Source: Arthrobacter sp. SPG23
Lineage (GTDB): Bacteria > Actinomycetota > Actinomycetes > Actinomycetales > Micrococcaceae
Reading direction: 5' to 3'
DNA length: 64,000 bases
NCBI RefSeq assembly: GCF_000876655.1
Contig: NZ_JYCN01000018.1
Coordinates: forward strand, 62,027 to 126,026
Shown here: one piece after another, positions 8,992 through 19,215 of the stretch
How the letters are laid out: each line of letters opens with the position of its first letter
How positions within the stretch are numbered: the stretch's first letter is position 1
Notes under the pieces: model-generated
The model's database searches: none
What the model was told of the DNA's origin: nothing
What the model saw: only the letters and a program-made list of their open reading frames with translations
Program-made: the position numbers and the translations under genes

Positions 8992-10171
8992 TCCGGCAGG
9001 CGGCGGCGACCCGAAGGTCGCCAACGGCCGCAGGGAAGGCATATCACTGGGCCGCATCGCCGGGATCCGCGTGGTCCTGGCGTATTCATGGTTCATCATT
9101 GCGGCGTTCACGGTGATTGTGTACGGACCGGTGCTTGAGGGCCAGTACCCGGACATGGGCATCGCGGCCTACTACGTGGCCTTCGCCTATGCTTTGCTCC
9201 TGCTCATCTCAGTCCTCGTCCACGAGCTCGCGCACGCACTGACGGCCAAGATCTTCCATTGGCCCACCGAGAAGATCGTGCTGAACCTCTGGGGCGGGCA
9301 CACCCAGTTCGAGGGCTTCACCGCCACGCCCGGCCGCTCTGTGCTGGTGGCGATGGCCGGGCCTGCTGCGAACATCGTCCTGGCCGGTGCCGGCTGGCTG
9401 TTTATCGTTGCAACGGATCCCTCCGGCGTGGCGGGGATCCTGTCCAACATCTTTGTCTGGGCGAACCTGCTGATCGGCATCTTCAACGTCCTCCCCGGGC
9501 TTCCGCTCGACGGCGGGCGCCTCGTTGAGTCCGCGGTCTGGAAGGCCACCGGCAGCCAGGAAAAGGGGACCGTGGCTGCGGGCTGGGCGGGCCGGATCAT
9601 CGTTATTGCCCTGGCTGCCTGGTTCGTCCTGCTTCCGTTGCTGCGCGGCGACCGCCCCGACGTGTCGCTCATGCTCATCACGGTGCTGGTGGGAAGCTTC
9701 CTCTGGATGGGGGCCTCGGCCTCCATCCAGCACGGGCGGCTCCGGAGCCGGCTGCACCTCGTCAATGCGGCGGCCCTCGCTGAACCGGCCGTCGGAATAC
9801 CGGAATCCTCCACGGTGGCCGATGTCCTCCGGCTTGCCCCGCAGGGCACTCCGGCCATTGTCCTGTGCGGACCGGACGGACGGCCGGCGGGAATCGTTTC
9901 CGACGTCGCCGCCGCCTCCGTTCCGGCCGGCGCAGCAGCTGGAACGCCAGCCACAGCCGTATCGCACGCCCTCAGCCCCGGCGCCTATGTGCCCGAGTGG
10001 TCCCAAGGCCAGGAACTGGTGCAGTACCTTGCCCAGCTTGACGGCCACGAGTATGCAGTGGTCGATCACCACGGAAAAGTGACCGGACTGCTCCGCCAGC
10101 AGGCCGTGGTGAGCGCCATTACAGGCAAAGAAGCGCGCCGCAGCGGGCGCGCAAAGGCGCAGAACCGGTAG
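8984..10171 (+). CDS. Site-2 protease family (M50B) membrane metalloprotease with CBS-like tail
   Basis: About 395 residues. Transmembrane segments include residues 30-50 and 65-83, with zinc motif HELAH at 80-84 (LVHELAHAL) and a second motif LPLDGGR supplying the Asp ligand, as in S2P/SpoIVFB-type intramembrane proteases. After about residue 265 follows a cytoplasmic region resembling a pair of degenerate CBS modules (STVADVLRL...GIVSDV, then EYAVVDHHGKVTGLL). The start is taken as TTG 8984, with GGAG 8 nt upstream, overlapping the HAD gene; no in-frame ATG or GTG precedes the first membrane segment. Homologues lie beside proteasome genes in many actinobacteria. Substrate unknown; a regulatory protease controlled by ligand binding is an inference. 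Confidence 0.85.
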   Translation: MTDPAGGGDPKVANGRREGISLGRIAGIRVVLAYSWFIIAAFTVIVYGPVLEGQYPDMGIAAYYVAFAYALLLLISVLVHELAHALTAKIFHWPTEKIVLNLWGGHTQFEGFTATPGRSVLVAMAGPAANIVLAGAGWLFIVATDPSGVAGILSNIFVWANLLIGIFNVLPGLPLDGGRLVESAVWKATGSQEKGTVAAGWAGRIIVIALAAWFVLLPLLRGDRPDVSLMLITVLVGSFLWMGASASIQHGRLRSRLHLVNAAALAEPAVGIPESSTVADVLRLAPQGTPAIVLCGPDGRPAGIVSDVAAASVPAGAAAGTPATAVSHALSPGAYVPEWSQGQELVQYLAQLDGHEYAVVDHHGKVTGLLRQQAVVSAITGKEARRSGRAKAQNR

Positions 10172-10272
10172 AGTTACCTGCCGGTCGTGAAATACCGCCG
10201 CCCGGGGCCGGCGTCTGGTGCCCGGCCGTCTTGATGCACGGCCCACAGGTTTACAAAAGCGAGGAATATTCC

Positions 10273-11340
10273 ATGAGCAGCGAAACTGCCGCCAACAACA
10301 TCACGTCGGGTCACACCGCAGAGACTGCCGGTACCACCGCAGTAGTTCCGGTGGGCGCCGCCCGGCGTCGGGGTCCGTTCCGCGAAGGCGAGCGTGTGCA
10401 GCTGACTGACGAGCGCGGCCGGATGAACACCATCACCTTGGAAGCAGGGGGAGCATTCCATACCCACCGGGGCTTCCTGAACCATGACGAAATCATCGGC
10501 AAGGTGGACGGCTCCGTCGTCACCAACAATGTCGGCCAGCAGTACCAGACCCTCCGTCCGCTGCTCTCTGACTTCGTTCTGTCCATGCCCCGCGGAGCTG
10601 CAGTGGTTTACCCGAAGGATGCCGGCCAGATCGTCACCATGGCGGACATCTTCCCGGGCGCCCGCGTGGTGGAGGCCGGCGTGGGTTCGGGTGCGTTGTC
10701 GATTTCGCTACTGCGTGCAGTCGGCGACAACGGCTACCTGCACTCTTTTGAGCGACGCGAGGAATTCGCGGACATTGCCCGCGGCAATGTGGAAACAATC
10801 TTTGGCGGCCCGCACCCCGCCTGGAAGATTTCCCTCGGCGATTTCCAGGAGGAAGTTGTCCGCAGCGAAGCTCCCGGGTCCGTGGACCGGGTCGTACTGG
10901 ACATGCTGGCACCGTGGGAGTGCCTTGATGCCGTCGCCACCGTCCTGGCTCCCGGCGGCGTGTGGATCAACTACGTTGCCACCGTGACCCAGCTGTCCCG
11001 CACGGCGGAAGCGATCCGCGCCGACGGCCGCTTTACCGAACCCGACGCCTGGGAATCCATGGTCCGCGGGTGGCACCTGGAAGGCCTGGCCGTGCGGCCG
11101 GACCACCGCATGGTTGCCCACACAGGCTTCCTGTTGGTCACCCGCAGGCTCGCAGACGGCGTTACCGGCATCTCGGTCAAGCGCCGGCCTTCCAAGACCG
11201 ACTTCAACGAAGAGGATGTGAACGCCTGGACCCCGGGAGCCGTTGGCGAGCGGCTCGTCTCCGACAAGAAACTGCGCCGCGCAGCACGCGATGCGATCGC
11301 CGGAACCAACGTCAAGGACGACCCGGAGGTCACGAACTAG
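10273..11340 (+). CDS. trmI: tRNA (adenine-N1)-methyltransferase TrmI
   Basis: A 355-residue SAM-dependent methyltransferase making m1A58 in the T loop of tRNAs. A small beta-barrel N-terminal domain is followed by the Rossmann domain, with SAM motif VVEAGVGSGALS, then the acidic SAM-contacting FERREE and motif IV DRVVLDMLAPWE. The closest experimentally known relative is Rv2118c of M. tuberculosis, also next to the proteasome ATPase gene. ATG 10273 has GAGGAA 7 nt upstream; the ATG at 10231 lacks one. The N-terminal 30 residues (Thr/Ala-rich) look unstructured. The gene ends 79 nt before arc. Confidence 0.93.
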   Translation: MSSETAANNITSGHTAETAGTTAVVPVGAARRRGPFREGERVQLTDERGRMNTITLEAGGAFHTHRGFLNHDEIIGKVDGSVVTNNVGQQYQTLRPLLSDFVLSMPRGAAVVYPKDAGQIVTMADIFPGARVVEAGVGSGALSISLLRAVGDNGYLHSFERREEFADIARGNVETIFGGPHPAWKISLGDFQEEVVRSEAPGSVDRVVLDMLAPWECLDAVATVLAPGGVWINYVATVTQLSRTAEAIRADGRFTEPDAWESMVRGWHLEGLAVRPDHRMVAHTGFLLVTRRLADGVTGISVKRRPSKTDFNEEDVNAWTPGAVGERLVSDKKLRRAARDAIAGTNVKDDPEVTN

Positions 11341-11383
11341 TCCGTATTTCGGATGTCTCCAGCAGTACCCGGCTTCTTGGGGC

Positions 11384-11389
11384 TAAGGT
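11384..11389 (+). promoter_or_regulatory. -10 box upstream of arc
   Basis: TAAGGT fits TANNNT and would start transcription near 11396, about 24 nt before the arc start codon, with AGGAAGGGG as ribosome binding site at 11403-11411. Confidence 0.45.
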
Positions 11390-11419
11390 CTTAATAGAAG
11401 CGCAGGAAGGGGCTGATGC

Positions 11420-13204
11420 ATGATGGAGACTCCGAACAACGACTCCTCACGGACACCGGACGAGGCCGCAGGGGCAGTGGAACCTGAGAATGCCCGCTAT
11501 GTGGCCAACGAACTCTCAGTTGCGGACCGTCAGGTGAACATCCTTCGGGACAAACTGCGGCACATAGACCGCCAGCTTGCCGCCGCGACGCAGAACAACT
11601 CAAAACTGGTGGGCATGCTGGAAACCGCGAAGGCGGAGATCCTGCGTCTAAAGAACGCCCTGGACCAGGAAGGCCAGCCGCCCTACAGCTTTGGCACCAT
11701 TCTGCAGCTGAACCCCAAACGGCAGCCCACAGCCGGAAACAGCGGGCAGGCGGCCACGGAAGAGTCAGTGGACATCTTCAATGCCGGCCGCAAAATGCGC
11801 GTCGGGGTGAGCCCGCTGGTGAACATGAACCAGCTTGCCGTCGGGCAGGAAGTCCTCCTCAACGAAGCACTGCTGGTGGTGGCAGGACTCGGTTACGAAC
11901 GCGCCGGGGAACTGGTCACACTCAAGGAAATGCTGGGCACCGACCGGGCCCTCGTTGTGGGACGCGCCGACGAGGAACGCGTCATCCGCCTTTCCGGAGC
12001 GCTGATGTCGGAGAAGCTCCGTGTCGGCGACGCCCTCTCCATCGACTCCCGGACGGGGTATGCCCTCGAGAAGGTTCCGCGCTCGGAAGTGGAGAACCTT
12101 GTGCTCGAGGAGGTTCCGGACATCACGTACGAGGACATCGGCGGCCTGGGCCCGCAGATTGAACAGATCCGGGATGCCGTTGAGCTCCCGTTCCTGCACC
12201 CGGACCTCTACCGTGAACACGGCCTGAAAGCTCCCAAGGGCATACTCCTCTACGGCCCGCCGGGATGCGGCAAGACGCTGATCGCGAAGGCCGTGGCCAA
12301 TTCCCTCGCCGCCAGGGCCGCCGAGCGCACCGGGAACGTGGACCTGAAGAGCTACTTCCTGAACATCAAGGGCCCGGAGCTCCTGGACAAGTACGTCGGC
12401 GAGACCGAGCGGCACATCCGCCTGATCTTCTCGCGGGCACGGGAGAAGGCCTCAGACGGCAGCCCCGTCGTCGTGTTCTTCGACGAGATGGATTCGCTGT
12501 TCCGCACCCGCGGCACCGGCATCTCCTCGGACGTCGAAACAACCATCGTGCCGCAGCTCCTGAGCGAAATCGACGGCGTTGAACGCCTGGACAATGTCAT
12601 TGTCATCGGTGCGTCGAACCGTGAGGACATGATCGACCCGGCCATCCTGCGTCCGGGCCGGCTGGACGTCAAGGTCAAGATCCAGCGGCCGGATGCGGAA
12701 GCCGCCGCCGATATCTTCTACAAGTACATCACCACGGACCTTCCGTTCCACGAGTCCGACCTCGCGGAACATGGCGGTGACGTCCAGGCGACCGTCGACG
12801 CCATGATCCAGCGCACCGTTGAAGCGATGTACTCCACCGAGAAATCCAACGAGTACCTCGAGGTCACCTACGCCAACGGCGACACAGAGATGCTGTACTT
12901 CAAGGACTTTAACTCCGGGGCCGTCGTGCAGAACGTGGTGGACCGCGCCAAGAAGTACGCCATCAAGGACCTGCTGACCTCGCAGCAAAAGGGCATTCGC
13001 ATCGACCACCTGCTGCGCGCCGTCGTCGATGAATTCCGCGAGCACGAGGATATGCCCAACACCACCAACCCGGATGACTGGGCGCGCATCTCCGGCAAGA
13101 AGGGTGAACGCATCACCTACATCCGCACTATCGTCCAAGGCAAGGCAGGACAGGAGCCCGGCAAATCCATCGAGACAATGCCCAGTACGGGCCAGTACCT
13201 GTGA
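11420..13204 (+). CDS. arc: Proteasome-associated AAA ATPase Arc (Mpa)
   Basis: A 594-residue hexameric unfoldase that recognises pupylated proteins through its N-terminal coiled coils and threads them into PrcAB. Order of parts: coiled coil at about 30-85 ([19 protein letters not shown]...), two OB folds to about 230, AAA+ module with Walker A GPPGCGKT near residue 278, Walker B VVFFDEMD near 350 and sensor/arginine-finger region [11 protein letters not shown]. The C-terminus is GQYL; the penultimate Tyr is known to open the 20S gate. Two adjacent ATG codons (11420, 11423) are equally possible starts. dop follows after 51 nt, so they are likely one transcript. Called Mpa in mycobacteria. Confidence 0.97.
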   Translation: MMETPNNDSSRTPDEAAGAVEPENARYVANELSVADRQVNILRDKLRHIDRQLAAATQNNSKLVGMLETAKAEILRLKNALDQEGQPPYSFGTILQLNPKRQPTAGNSGQAATEESVDIFNAGRKMRVGVSPLVNMNQLAVGQEVLLNEALLVVAGLGYERAGELVTLKEMLGTDRALVVGRADEERVIRLSGALMSEKLRVGDALSIDSRTGYALEKVPRSEVENLVLEEVPDITYEDIGGLGPQIEQIRDAVELPFLHPDLYREHGLKAPKGILLYGPPGCGKTLIAKAVANSLAARAAERTGNVDLKSYFLNIKGPELLDKYVGETERHIRLIFSRAREKASDGSPVVVFFDEMDSLFRTRGTGISSDVETTIVPQLLSEIDGVERLDNVIVIGASNREDMIDPAILRPGRLDVKVKIQRPDAEAAADIFYKYITTDLPFHESDLAEHGGDVQATVDAMIQRTVEAMYSTEKSNEYLEVTYANGDTEMLYFKDFNSGAVVQNVVDRAKKYAIKDLLTSQQKGIRIDHLLRAVVDEFREHEDMPNTTNPDDWARISGKKGERITYIRTIVQGKAGQEPGKSIETMPSTGQYL

Positions 13205-13255
13205 CGCCCCGCGGCGCAGGGGGTGCCCGGGGGTCCGCTGCCGGCAGGCGGGGCG

Positions 13256-14875
13256 ATGCGGGTGATGGGTTCGGAAACCGAGTACGGCATCCACGCGCCG
13301 TCAGCGCCGGGCGCCAACGCCACGATGATGTCAGCCCGGGTGATTCAGGCCTATGCCCAGCTGACGCGCCAGCGCGCCGCCGGGGGCGCGGAGACACGGT
13401 GGGACTACACAGACGAGGAACCGCTGCATGATGCGCGCGGGTGGACCCTGGAACGCAACCAGGCCGACCCCAGCCAGCTGACGGACCAGCCTCCGGTCCT
13501 GGATGCCGAAGCTGTGGCGCTGGCCTACGGACGTGAGGAACTGGAGCAGGACGGCGAGGACGAAACGGGCTCGCTCCTCATGAACATGGTGTTAGGCAAC
13601 GGCGCGCGCCTGTACGTGGACCACGCGCATCCGGAGTACTCCAGTCCGGAGGTCACGAACCCTCGGGATGCCGTCGCCTGGGACGCCGCGGGAGATGTGG
13701 TGGCACTTTCCGCAGTTCGCCGCATGGCCGCCGATCCCCAGCTTCCGCCGGTAAACCTGTACAAGAACAACACGGACAACAAGTCGGTGTCCTACGGCTC
13801 GCACGAGAACTACCTCATGCCGCGCGTGGTGCCCTTCGGCGATATCGTCCGGGGACTCACGCCGTTCTTCATCACGCGCCAGGTCATGTGCGGGGCCGGC
13901 CGCGTGGGCCTTGGACAGGACAGCTCCCGGGCGGGGTACCAGATCAGCCAACGGGCGGATTTCTTCGAGGCCGAAGTTGGCCTGGAAACGACCATCCGCC
14001 GGCCGATCATCAATACGCGGGACGAGCCGCACGCCACGGCGGACAAATACCGCCGGCTGCATGTGATCATCGGTGATGCGAACCTCAGCCAGGCCGCGAA
14101 CTACCTCAAGTTTGGTACGACGGCCATGGTGCTCAGCCTGATCGAGGCGGGACTGGCTCCCCGCGTGGAGGTCCATGAGCCGGTGGCGGCCCTGCAGGCG
14201 GTCAGCCACGACACCTCGCTGACCGCCACCCTGCGGCTTCTGGATGGCCGCCGGGTCACGGCGCTGGACCTGCAGTGGATGTATCACGAGGCCGCCGCCA
14301 AGCTCGCCCAGGACACCGGGGTGGGCGATGCCGTGGACGGTGACGGACACACGCACGCCCTCCTTGAACGCTGGGCTGCGACGTTGACGGATCTCGACAG
14401 CGACCGCACGGCTGCTGCCTCATCGGTGGAGTGGCTGGCCAAGCTTTCCCTGCTGGAAGGCTACCGGCAGCGGGACGGACTGGAATGGAACGACGCCCGC
14501 CTGGGGCTGGTGGACCTTCAGTGGGCCGACGTCCGGCCTGAAAAGGGGCTGTACTACCGGATGCTCGCCCGCGGCCGGATGGACCGGATCGTCGACGACG
14601 AAACGATCGCCCGTGCGGTAACGGCACCGCCGTCGGACACGCGTGCCTATTTCCGCGGCCGCTGCGTCAGCAGCTTCAGCAAGGACGTGGTAGGTGCCAG
14701 TTGGGACTCGGTGATCTTCGACGTACCCGGCCACGGACGGCTCCAGCGTGTGCCCACCCGCGAGCCCCTGCGGGGTACGGAGGCCCTCACCGGAGGCCTC
14801 TTTGCGAGGCACAAGGACACCGGATCTTTCCTGGCCGAATTACTCGGACAAACTCCACCTCCGCCACCGGCATAA
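13256..14875 (+). CDS. dop: Pup deamidase/depupylase Dop
   Basis: About 539 residues, of the carboxylate-amine ligase fold shared with PafA. Dop converts the C-terminal Gln of Pup to Glu and removes Pup from tagged proteins. Evidence: GSETEYGIHAP N-terminus with the nucleotide/Mg-binding Glu residues, a Dop-specific loop around residues 40-80 that PafA lacks, LYVDHAHPEYSSPE with the catalytic Asp, [21 protein letters not shown] and [12 protein letters not shown]. The start ATG 13256 gives an N-terminus matching the family; GTG 13223 would add 11 residues and has no better ribosome site. The C-terminus ends in a run of prolines. The partner Pup gene follows after 83 nt. Confidence 0.96.
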   Translation: MRVMGSETEYGIHAPSAPGANATMMSARVIQAYAQLTRQRAAGGAETRWDYTDEEPLHDARGWTLERNQADPSQLTDQPPVLDAEAVALAYGREELEQDGEDETGSLLMNMVLGNGARLYVDHAHPEYSSPEVTNPRDAVAWDAAGDVVALSAVRRMAADPQLPPVNLYKNNTDNKSVSYGSHENYLMPRVVPFGDIVRGLTPFFITRQVMCGAGRVGLGQDSSRAGYQISQRADFFEAEVGLETTIRRPIINTRDEPHATADKYRRLHVIIGDANLSQAANYLKFGTTAMVLSLIEAGLAPRVEVHEPVAALQAVSHDTSLTATLRLLDGRRVTALDLQWMYHEAAAKLAQDTGVGDAVDGDGHTHALLERWAATLTDLDSDRTAAASSVEWLAKLSLLEGYRQRDGLEWNDARLGLVDLQWADVRPEKGLYYRMLARGRMDRIVDDETIARAVTAPPSDTRAYFRGRCVSSFSKDVVGASWDSVIFDVPGHGRLQRVPTREPLRGTEALTGGLFARHKDTGSFLAELLGQTPPPPPA

Positions 14876-14958
14876 AGCACCCCACCACGGCTTAAGGCGT
14901 GGCAATATGGGCTTACAGGATGTCCCCTCTCACCAGGGACGGATAGAAGGAGAAGGAA

Positions 14959-15162
14959 ATGGCAGGCCAGGAGCAGCAACAGCCGCAGTCACGGGAAACC
15001 GAATTCGAAGACGACGCTCCCGCAACGCCGCCCGCGACCGGGGACGCCCAGGCATCGGCGGCCACCCAGGGCGTGGACGATCTCCTGGACGAAATCGACG
15101 GCGTCCTCGAATCGAATGCCGAAGAATTCGTCCGCGCCTTCGTTCAAAAGGGCGGCCAGTAG
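14959..15162 (+). CDS. pup: Prokaryotic ubiquitin-like protein Pup
   Basis: A 67-residue, mostly disordered, acidic protein that is conjugated to substrate lysines as a degradation tag. The N-terminal half is Gln-rich and low in hydrophobics. The conserved helix VDDLLDEIDGVLESNAEEFVR (residues ~39-59, spanning the Arc-binding region) is followed by AFVQKGGQ. It ends in Gln, so Dop must deamidate it to Glu before PafA can ligate it. A strong AGAAGGAGAAGG ribosome site precedes ATG 14959, as expected for a protein needed in high amounts. It sits between dop and prcB in the classical order. Confidence 0.97.
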   Translation: MAGQEQQQPQSRETEFEDDAPATPPATGDAQASAATQGVDDLLDEIDGVLESNAEEFVRAFVQKGGQ

Positions 15163-15248
15163 GGCTCAGGCTGCCATCGCCTGAACGGAGGGACGGCAGC
15201 CCGGACGCCCGCAGAGACGTTGATCCACCACGTTGAAGGAGTGCATCA

Positions 15249-16070
15249 GTGCAGGACACCACAGCCAACCAGGTAGCTGCCAACGCGACGTCATCATTCA
15301 CTGAACACCTCCAACGCAACAGGCCCGGCTTACTTCCCTACAATCAGCCGTTCCAGGCCGCGTCCACCGGCTCGCAGCCGCTGCAGGTGCCGCACGCCAC
15401 CACCATCGTCGCGCTGACCTACGGCGGGGGCGTCCTGATGGCAGGAGACCGCCGCGCCACGATGGGGAACGTCATTGCCAGCAGGCACATCGAAAAGGTG
15501 TTCCCTGCCGACAGCTATTCCGTGTTGGGAATTGCCGGCACCGCGGGCATCGCCATCGACCTCACCCGGCTGTTCCAGGTTGAACTGGAGCACTACGAGA
15601 AGATCGAGGGCACCCTGCTGAGTCTCGAGGGCAAAGCCAACCGGCTTGGTGCCATGATCCGCGGAAACCTGGCCATGGCCATGCAGGGCCTGGCCGTGGT
15701 GCCACTCTTTGCCGGGTTCGACTTGCCTGCGGGCATCGGCCGCCTGTTTTCTTACGATGTCACCGGCGGACGGTACGAAGAAAAGGAACACCACGCCGTG
15801 GGCTCCGGGTCGGTGTTTGCGCGGGGGGCACTCAAGAAACTCTGGCGGCCCGGGCTCACGGCCGACGAGGCGGTGGCCGTGGCCGTGGAATCCCTGTATG
15901 ACGCGGCGGACGACGACTCGGCAACAGGCGGGCCGGACCCCGTCCGGCAGTTGTGGCCGGTCGTTTACACCGTGGAACGCAGCGGTGCAAGGCGTGTACC
16001 GGACCACAACCTCGCCGCCGTAGCCGGGGCCATCATCGAGGCCCGGACAACAGCACGGCGGGAGGCCTGA
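15249..16070 (+). CDS. prcB: 20S proteasome beta subunit PrcB
   Basis: A 273-residue N-terminal nucleophile hydrolase. A propeptide of 50 residues is followed by [14 protein letters not shown], so autocleavage should expose Thr51 as the catalytic nucleophile. GDRRATMGN with the catalytic Asp and Lys region, [11 protein letters not shown] and [13 protein letters not shown] (the conserved GSG) complete the active site. GTG 15249 is the start, with AAGGAG 8 nt upstream. The subunit forms the inner rings of the PrcAB core. Its stop is 1 nt before the prcA ATG, indicating translational coupling for equal stoichiometry. Confidence 0.97.
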   Translation: MQDTTANQVAANATSSFTEHLQRNRPGLLPYNQPFQAASTGSQPLQVPHATTIVALTYGGGVLMAGDRRATMGNVIASRHIEKVFPADSYSVLGIAGTAGIAIDLTRLFQVELEHYEKIEGTLLSLEGKANRLGAMIRGNLAMAMQGLAVVPLFAGFDLPAGIGRLFSYDVTGGRYEEKEHHAVGSGSVFARGALKKLWRPGLTADEAVAVAVESLYDAADDDSATGGPDPVRQLWPVVYTVERSGARRVPDHNLAAVAGAIIEARTTARREA

Positions 16071-16071
16071 T

Positions 16072-16779
16072 ATGACTCAACAGTTTTATGTGTCACCCGA
16101 ACAGCTGATGAAGGACCGTGCGGATTTCGCACGGAAGGGCATCGCCCGTGGCCGTTCAGTAGTGGTCATCAGCTGCGAGGAGGGGATTGCCCTCGTCGCG
16201 GAAAATCCGTCCCCGTCGCTGCACAAGATCGGTGAAATCTACGACAAAATCGCCTTCGCCGCCGTCGGAAAATACAACGAGTTTGAAAGCCTTCGCCAGG
16301 CCGGGGTCAGGTACGCCGACGTTCGCGGCTACTCCTACGACCGGGAGGATGTCACAGCCAGGGGGCTGGCCAGCGTTTACGCGCAGAGCCTGGGGGCAGT
16401 GTTCACGGCCGAGCAGAAACCCTTCGAAGTCGAACTCGCTGTCGCGGAGGTCGGGGGGAGTCCTGCCGACGACCACCTGTACAGGCTGACGTTCGATGGT
16501 TCGATTGCCGACGAAAAACGATTCATCGTGATGGGCGGTCAGGCCGACAAAGTCGCCGAGACGGTGGAAGGCGGCTGGCAGCAGGAACTGAACTTCGCCG
16601 GTGCAATCAGGCTCGCAATGAAGGGCCTCGTCACCGACAAGGAAGCCGGCGAATTGCCGGCGTCAGCCCTGGAAGTTGCAGTACTGGACCGCGCTTCGGA
16701 AAGCACCCGGGGATCCCGGCGGGCCTTCCGGCGCCTCGGCGACGACGAAATCGCCGCCCTGCTGTCTGAGGAGAACTGA
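16072..16779 (+). CDS. prcA: 20S proteasome alpha subunit PrcA
   Basis: A 235-residue alpha-type subunit forming the outer, gated rings of the proteasome. The N-terminal [20 protein letters not shown] contains the gate and the H0 helix region; then [40 protein letters not shown] and RGYSYDRED follow the alpha family closely. There is no N-terminal Thr and no propeptide, so it is catalytically inactive by design. The Arc C-terminal GQYL motif docks in pockets between PrcA subunits. The start overlaps the prcB end region (1-nt gap), and pafA starts 1 nt after its stop. Confidence 0.97.
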   Translation: MTQQFYVSPEQLMKDRADFARKGIARGRSVVVISCEEGIALVAENPSPSLHKIGEIYDKIAFAAVGKYNEFESLRQAGVRYADVRGYSYDREDVTARGLASVYAQSLGAVFTAEQKPFEVELAVAEVGGSPADDHLYRLTFDGSIADEKRFIVMGGQADKVAETVEGGWQQELNFAGAIRLAMKGLVTDKEAGELPASALEVAVLDRASESTRGSRRAFRRLGDDEIAALLSEEN

Positions 16780-16780
16780 A

Positions 16781-18145
16781 ATGGACAAGCGCATTTTCGG
16801 CATTGAAACCGAGTTCGGCATCTCATACTCGAGCCCGGACTCGCGTCCGCTGGCACCGGAGGAAGTGGCACGCTACCTCTTCCGCAAGGTGGTCAGCTGG
16901 GGCCGTTCCTCCAATGTCTTCCTGACGAACGGGTCCCGGCTATACCTGGACGTCGGTTCCCACCCCGAGTACGCCACCGCCGAATGCGACGACCTGGGAC
17001 AGCTGATCGCCCATGACCGCGCGGGCGAACTGATCCTGGACGACCTCGTGGACGAGGCCCAGGAAAGGCTCGCCGCGGAGGGATTCAACGGCACGGTTTA
17101 CCTGTTCAAGAACAACACCGACTCCGCGGGCAATTCGTACGGCAGCCACGAAAATTACCTCATTCCCCGCCGTGGTGAATTCTCCAGGCTGGCGGAGATC
17201 CTGATCCCGTTCCTGGTGACACGCCAGCTCATCGCCGGTGCCGGCAAGATCCTGAAGACCCCGCACGGCGCCACATTCGCCTTTTCCCAGCGCGCGGACC
17301 ACATCTGGGAAGGCGTTTCCTCCGCCACCACCAGGTCCCGTCCCATCATCAACACCCGGGACGAGCCCCACGCCGATGCGGAGTTCTACCGACGCCTCCA
17401 CGTCATCGTGGGCGACTCCAACATGTCGGAAACCACGGCGCTCATGAAGGTCGGCACTGTGGACCTGATCCTGCGGATGATCGAGGCCGGCGTGATCATG
17501 CGGGACATGCGGATGGAGAATCCGATCCGCAGCATCCGTGAGATCTCCCACGACCTCAGCGGACGGGCGCTCATCCGGCTTGCCAACGGCCGCCAGCTCA
17601 CGGCCCTCGAGATCCAGCGCGAGTACCTGAACAAAGTGACGTCGTTTGTCGCCGAGAACGGCGCCCACAACCAACATGTGCCCCTCATCCTGGACCTGTG
17701 GGAGCGGACGCTCACGGCCATAGAAAGCGGAGATACGAGCACGATCGACACGGAGATCGACTGGGCCATCAAGAAGAAACTGATGGACAGCTATCGGAAC
17801 CGGCACGGGCTGGGACTGGATGCTCCGAGGATCGCCCAGCTCGACCTCACCTACCACGACATTTCGCGCACCCGCGGGCTTTACTACCTGCTGCAGTCCC
17901 GCGGGGCAGTCCGCCGGGTGGTGGATGACACGGCAGTCAAGGACGCTGTCGATGCGCCGCCGCAGACAACGCGGGCAAAGCTCCGCGGCGACTTTGTCCG
18001 CCGCGCCCAGGAACTCGGCCGCGACTACACGGTTGACTGGGTTCATCTGAAGCTCAATGACCGCGCCCACCAGACGATCCTGTGCAAGGATCCGTTCCGC
18101 AATGTGGATGAGCGCGTAGATGCCCTCCTGGACTCTATGGGCTGA
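16781..18145 (+). CDS. pafA: Pup-protein ligase PafA
   Basis: A 454-residue ligase that phosphorylates the C-terminal Glu of Pup with ATP and joins it to a substrate lysine. It shares the fold of Dop (14 kb frame: [49 protein letters not shown]). The catalytic Asp is Asp57 in [15 protein letters not shown]. It lacks the Dop loop insertion, which separates the two paralogues clearly. ATG 16781 has GAGGAG 9 nt upstream, inside the end of prcA. It is the last gene of the compact prcB-prcA-pafA unit; the next gene has its own promoter. Confidence 0.97.
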   Translation: MDKRIFGIETEFGISYSSPDSRPLAPEEVARYLFRKVVSWGRSSNVFLTNGSRLYLDVGSHPEYATAECDDLGQLIAHDRAGELILDDLVDEAQERLAAEGFNGTVYLFKNNTDSAGNSYGSHENYLIPRRGEFSRLAEILIPFLVTRQLIAGAGKILKTPHGATFAFSQRADHIWEGVSSATTRSRPIINTRDEPHADAEFYRRLHVIVGDSNMSETTALMKVGTVDLILRMIEAGVIMRDMRMENPIRSIREISHDLSGRALIRLANGRQLTALEIQREYLNKVTSFVAENGAHNQHVPLILDLWERTLTAIESGDTSTIDTEIDWAIKKKLMDSYRNRHGLGLDAPRIAQLDLTYHDISRTRGLYYLLQSRGAVRRVVDDTAVKDAVDAPPQTTRAKLRGDFVRRAQELGRDYTVDWVHLKLNDRAHQTILCKDPFRNVDERVDALLDSMG

Positions 18146-18162
18146 TACCCAGCTTCAGGGGC

Positions 18163-18168
18163 TATTCT
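18163..18168 (+). promoter_or_regulatory. -10 box for the FKBP lipoprotein gene
   Basis: TATTCT, with transcription start expected near 18175, leaving a leader of roughly 80 nt before GTG 18258. The leader has no obvious hairpin or other element that I can name. Confidence 0.4.
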
Positions 18169-18257
18169 GGATGGGGCCGTTTAACCGGCCACCGACTGCG
18201 TTGCCGCGCGCACCACTCGCGGCATCGCATCCATCTTGCCCCGACGAAAGTTCTTAC

Positions 18258-19187
18258 GTGCGCCGACTACTAGCAATTCTCATTCCCGGACTGCTGCTGA
18301 TTACCGCCTGCGGCGGAACGCCTGCAGCCCCGGAACCCACCAGCCAGTCTGCTGGCGAGACCGCCAAGCTCGACTCCCTGAAGCTTACGGACAACGGGGA
18401 CAAGAAGGCACCCCGAGTCGAATTCGACAAGCCCCTGGACGTGAAGGAACCCACCGTCAAGGTGGTCACCGAAGGCGACGGGGAACGCCTTAAGGCCAAC
18501 CAGATCGCCGATATCTCGATCCTCGCCGTTAGCGGCAAGGACGGCTCCACTCTCGAAGACACCTTCGCCAAGGACCCCGAGCCCCTCGAGTTGAACGATG
18601 CCCTCAAGACCGGAAACGCCGTGATTTACAACGCGTTTGTGGGCGCAAAGGTCGGCTCGCAGCTTGCCCTCGCCGTGCCGGGCCAGGCCACCCAGGAAGG
18701 TGCCGAAGCCGGCCCCACGCAGTTGCTCGTGGTGAAGGTCCTCTCCGCGAAGGACGCCCCGAAGGTGCTCGACAAGCCGGAGGGTGAGACGGTCACGCCT
18801 CCCGCCGGGCTTCCCACGGTCAAAGAAAACGACAAGGGAATTCCGGAGATCTCCGTTGACGGCGTCAAGGCCCCCACGGCACTCGTCTCCCAGGACCTGA
18901 TCAAGGGCACCGGTCCCGCCGTCAAGGAAACCGACACCCTGACAGTGAACTACGTCGGAGTCACCCTGAACGGTGGAAAGAAGTTCGATTCCAGCTTCGA
19001 CCGCGGAGAAAAGGCCAGCTTCCCGTTGACCGGCGTCATCAAGGGCTGGACACAGGGCCTTGCAGGCAAGACCGTGGGCTCACGCGTCCTGCTGGTCATT
19101 CCGAAGGATCTTGCCTACGGTGATGCGGGACAGGGCGAGGCCAAGGGCGACCTTGTGTTCGTCGTCGACATCCTCGGCGTCAAGTAA
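18258..19187 (+). CDS. FKBP-type peptidyl-prolyl isomerase lipoprotein
   Basis: A 309-residue exported protein. A signal peptide (LLAILIPGLLL) ends in lipobox ITAC with Cys18, so it should be lipid-anchored at the outer face of the membrane. Residues 50-160 look like a degenerate FKBP domain that lost most active-site residues. Residues 200-309 form a full FKBP domain: VNYVGVTLNGGKKFDSSFDRG, GVIKGWTQGLAGKTVGSRVLLVIPKDLAYG and FVVDILGV. It would help fold exported proteins. GTG 18258 is chosen because it places the signal peptide correctly; the longer frame from 18120 would mask it. A cytoplasmic FKBP follows after 28 nt. Confidence 0.9.
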   Translation: MRRLLAILIPGLLLITACGGTPAAPEPTSQSAGETAKLDSLKLTDNGDKKAPRVEFDKPLDVKEPTVKVVTEGDGERLKANQIADISILAVSGKDGSTLEDTFAKDPEPLELNDALKTGNAVIYNAFVGAKVGSQLALAVPGQATQEGAEAGPTQLLVVKVLSAKDAPKVLDKPEGETVTPPAGLPTVKENDKGIPEISVDGVKAPTALVSQDLIKGTGPAVKETDTLTVNYVGVTLNGGKKFDSSFDRGEKASFPLTGVIKGWTQGLAGKTVGSRVLLVIPKDLAYGDAGQGEAKGDLVFVVDILGVK

Positions 19188-19215
19188 GCCAACCCAACCA
19201 CAAAAAGGAGCAAAC

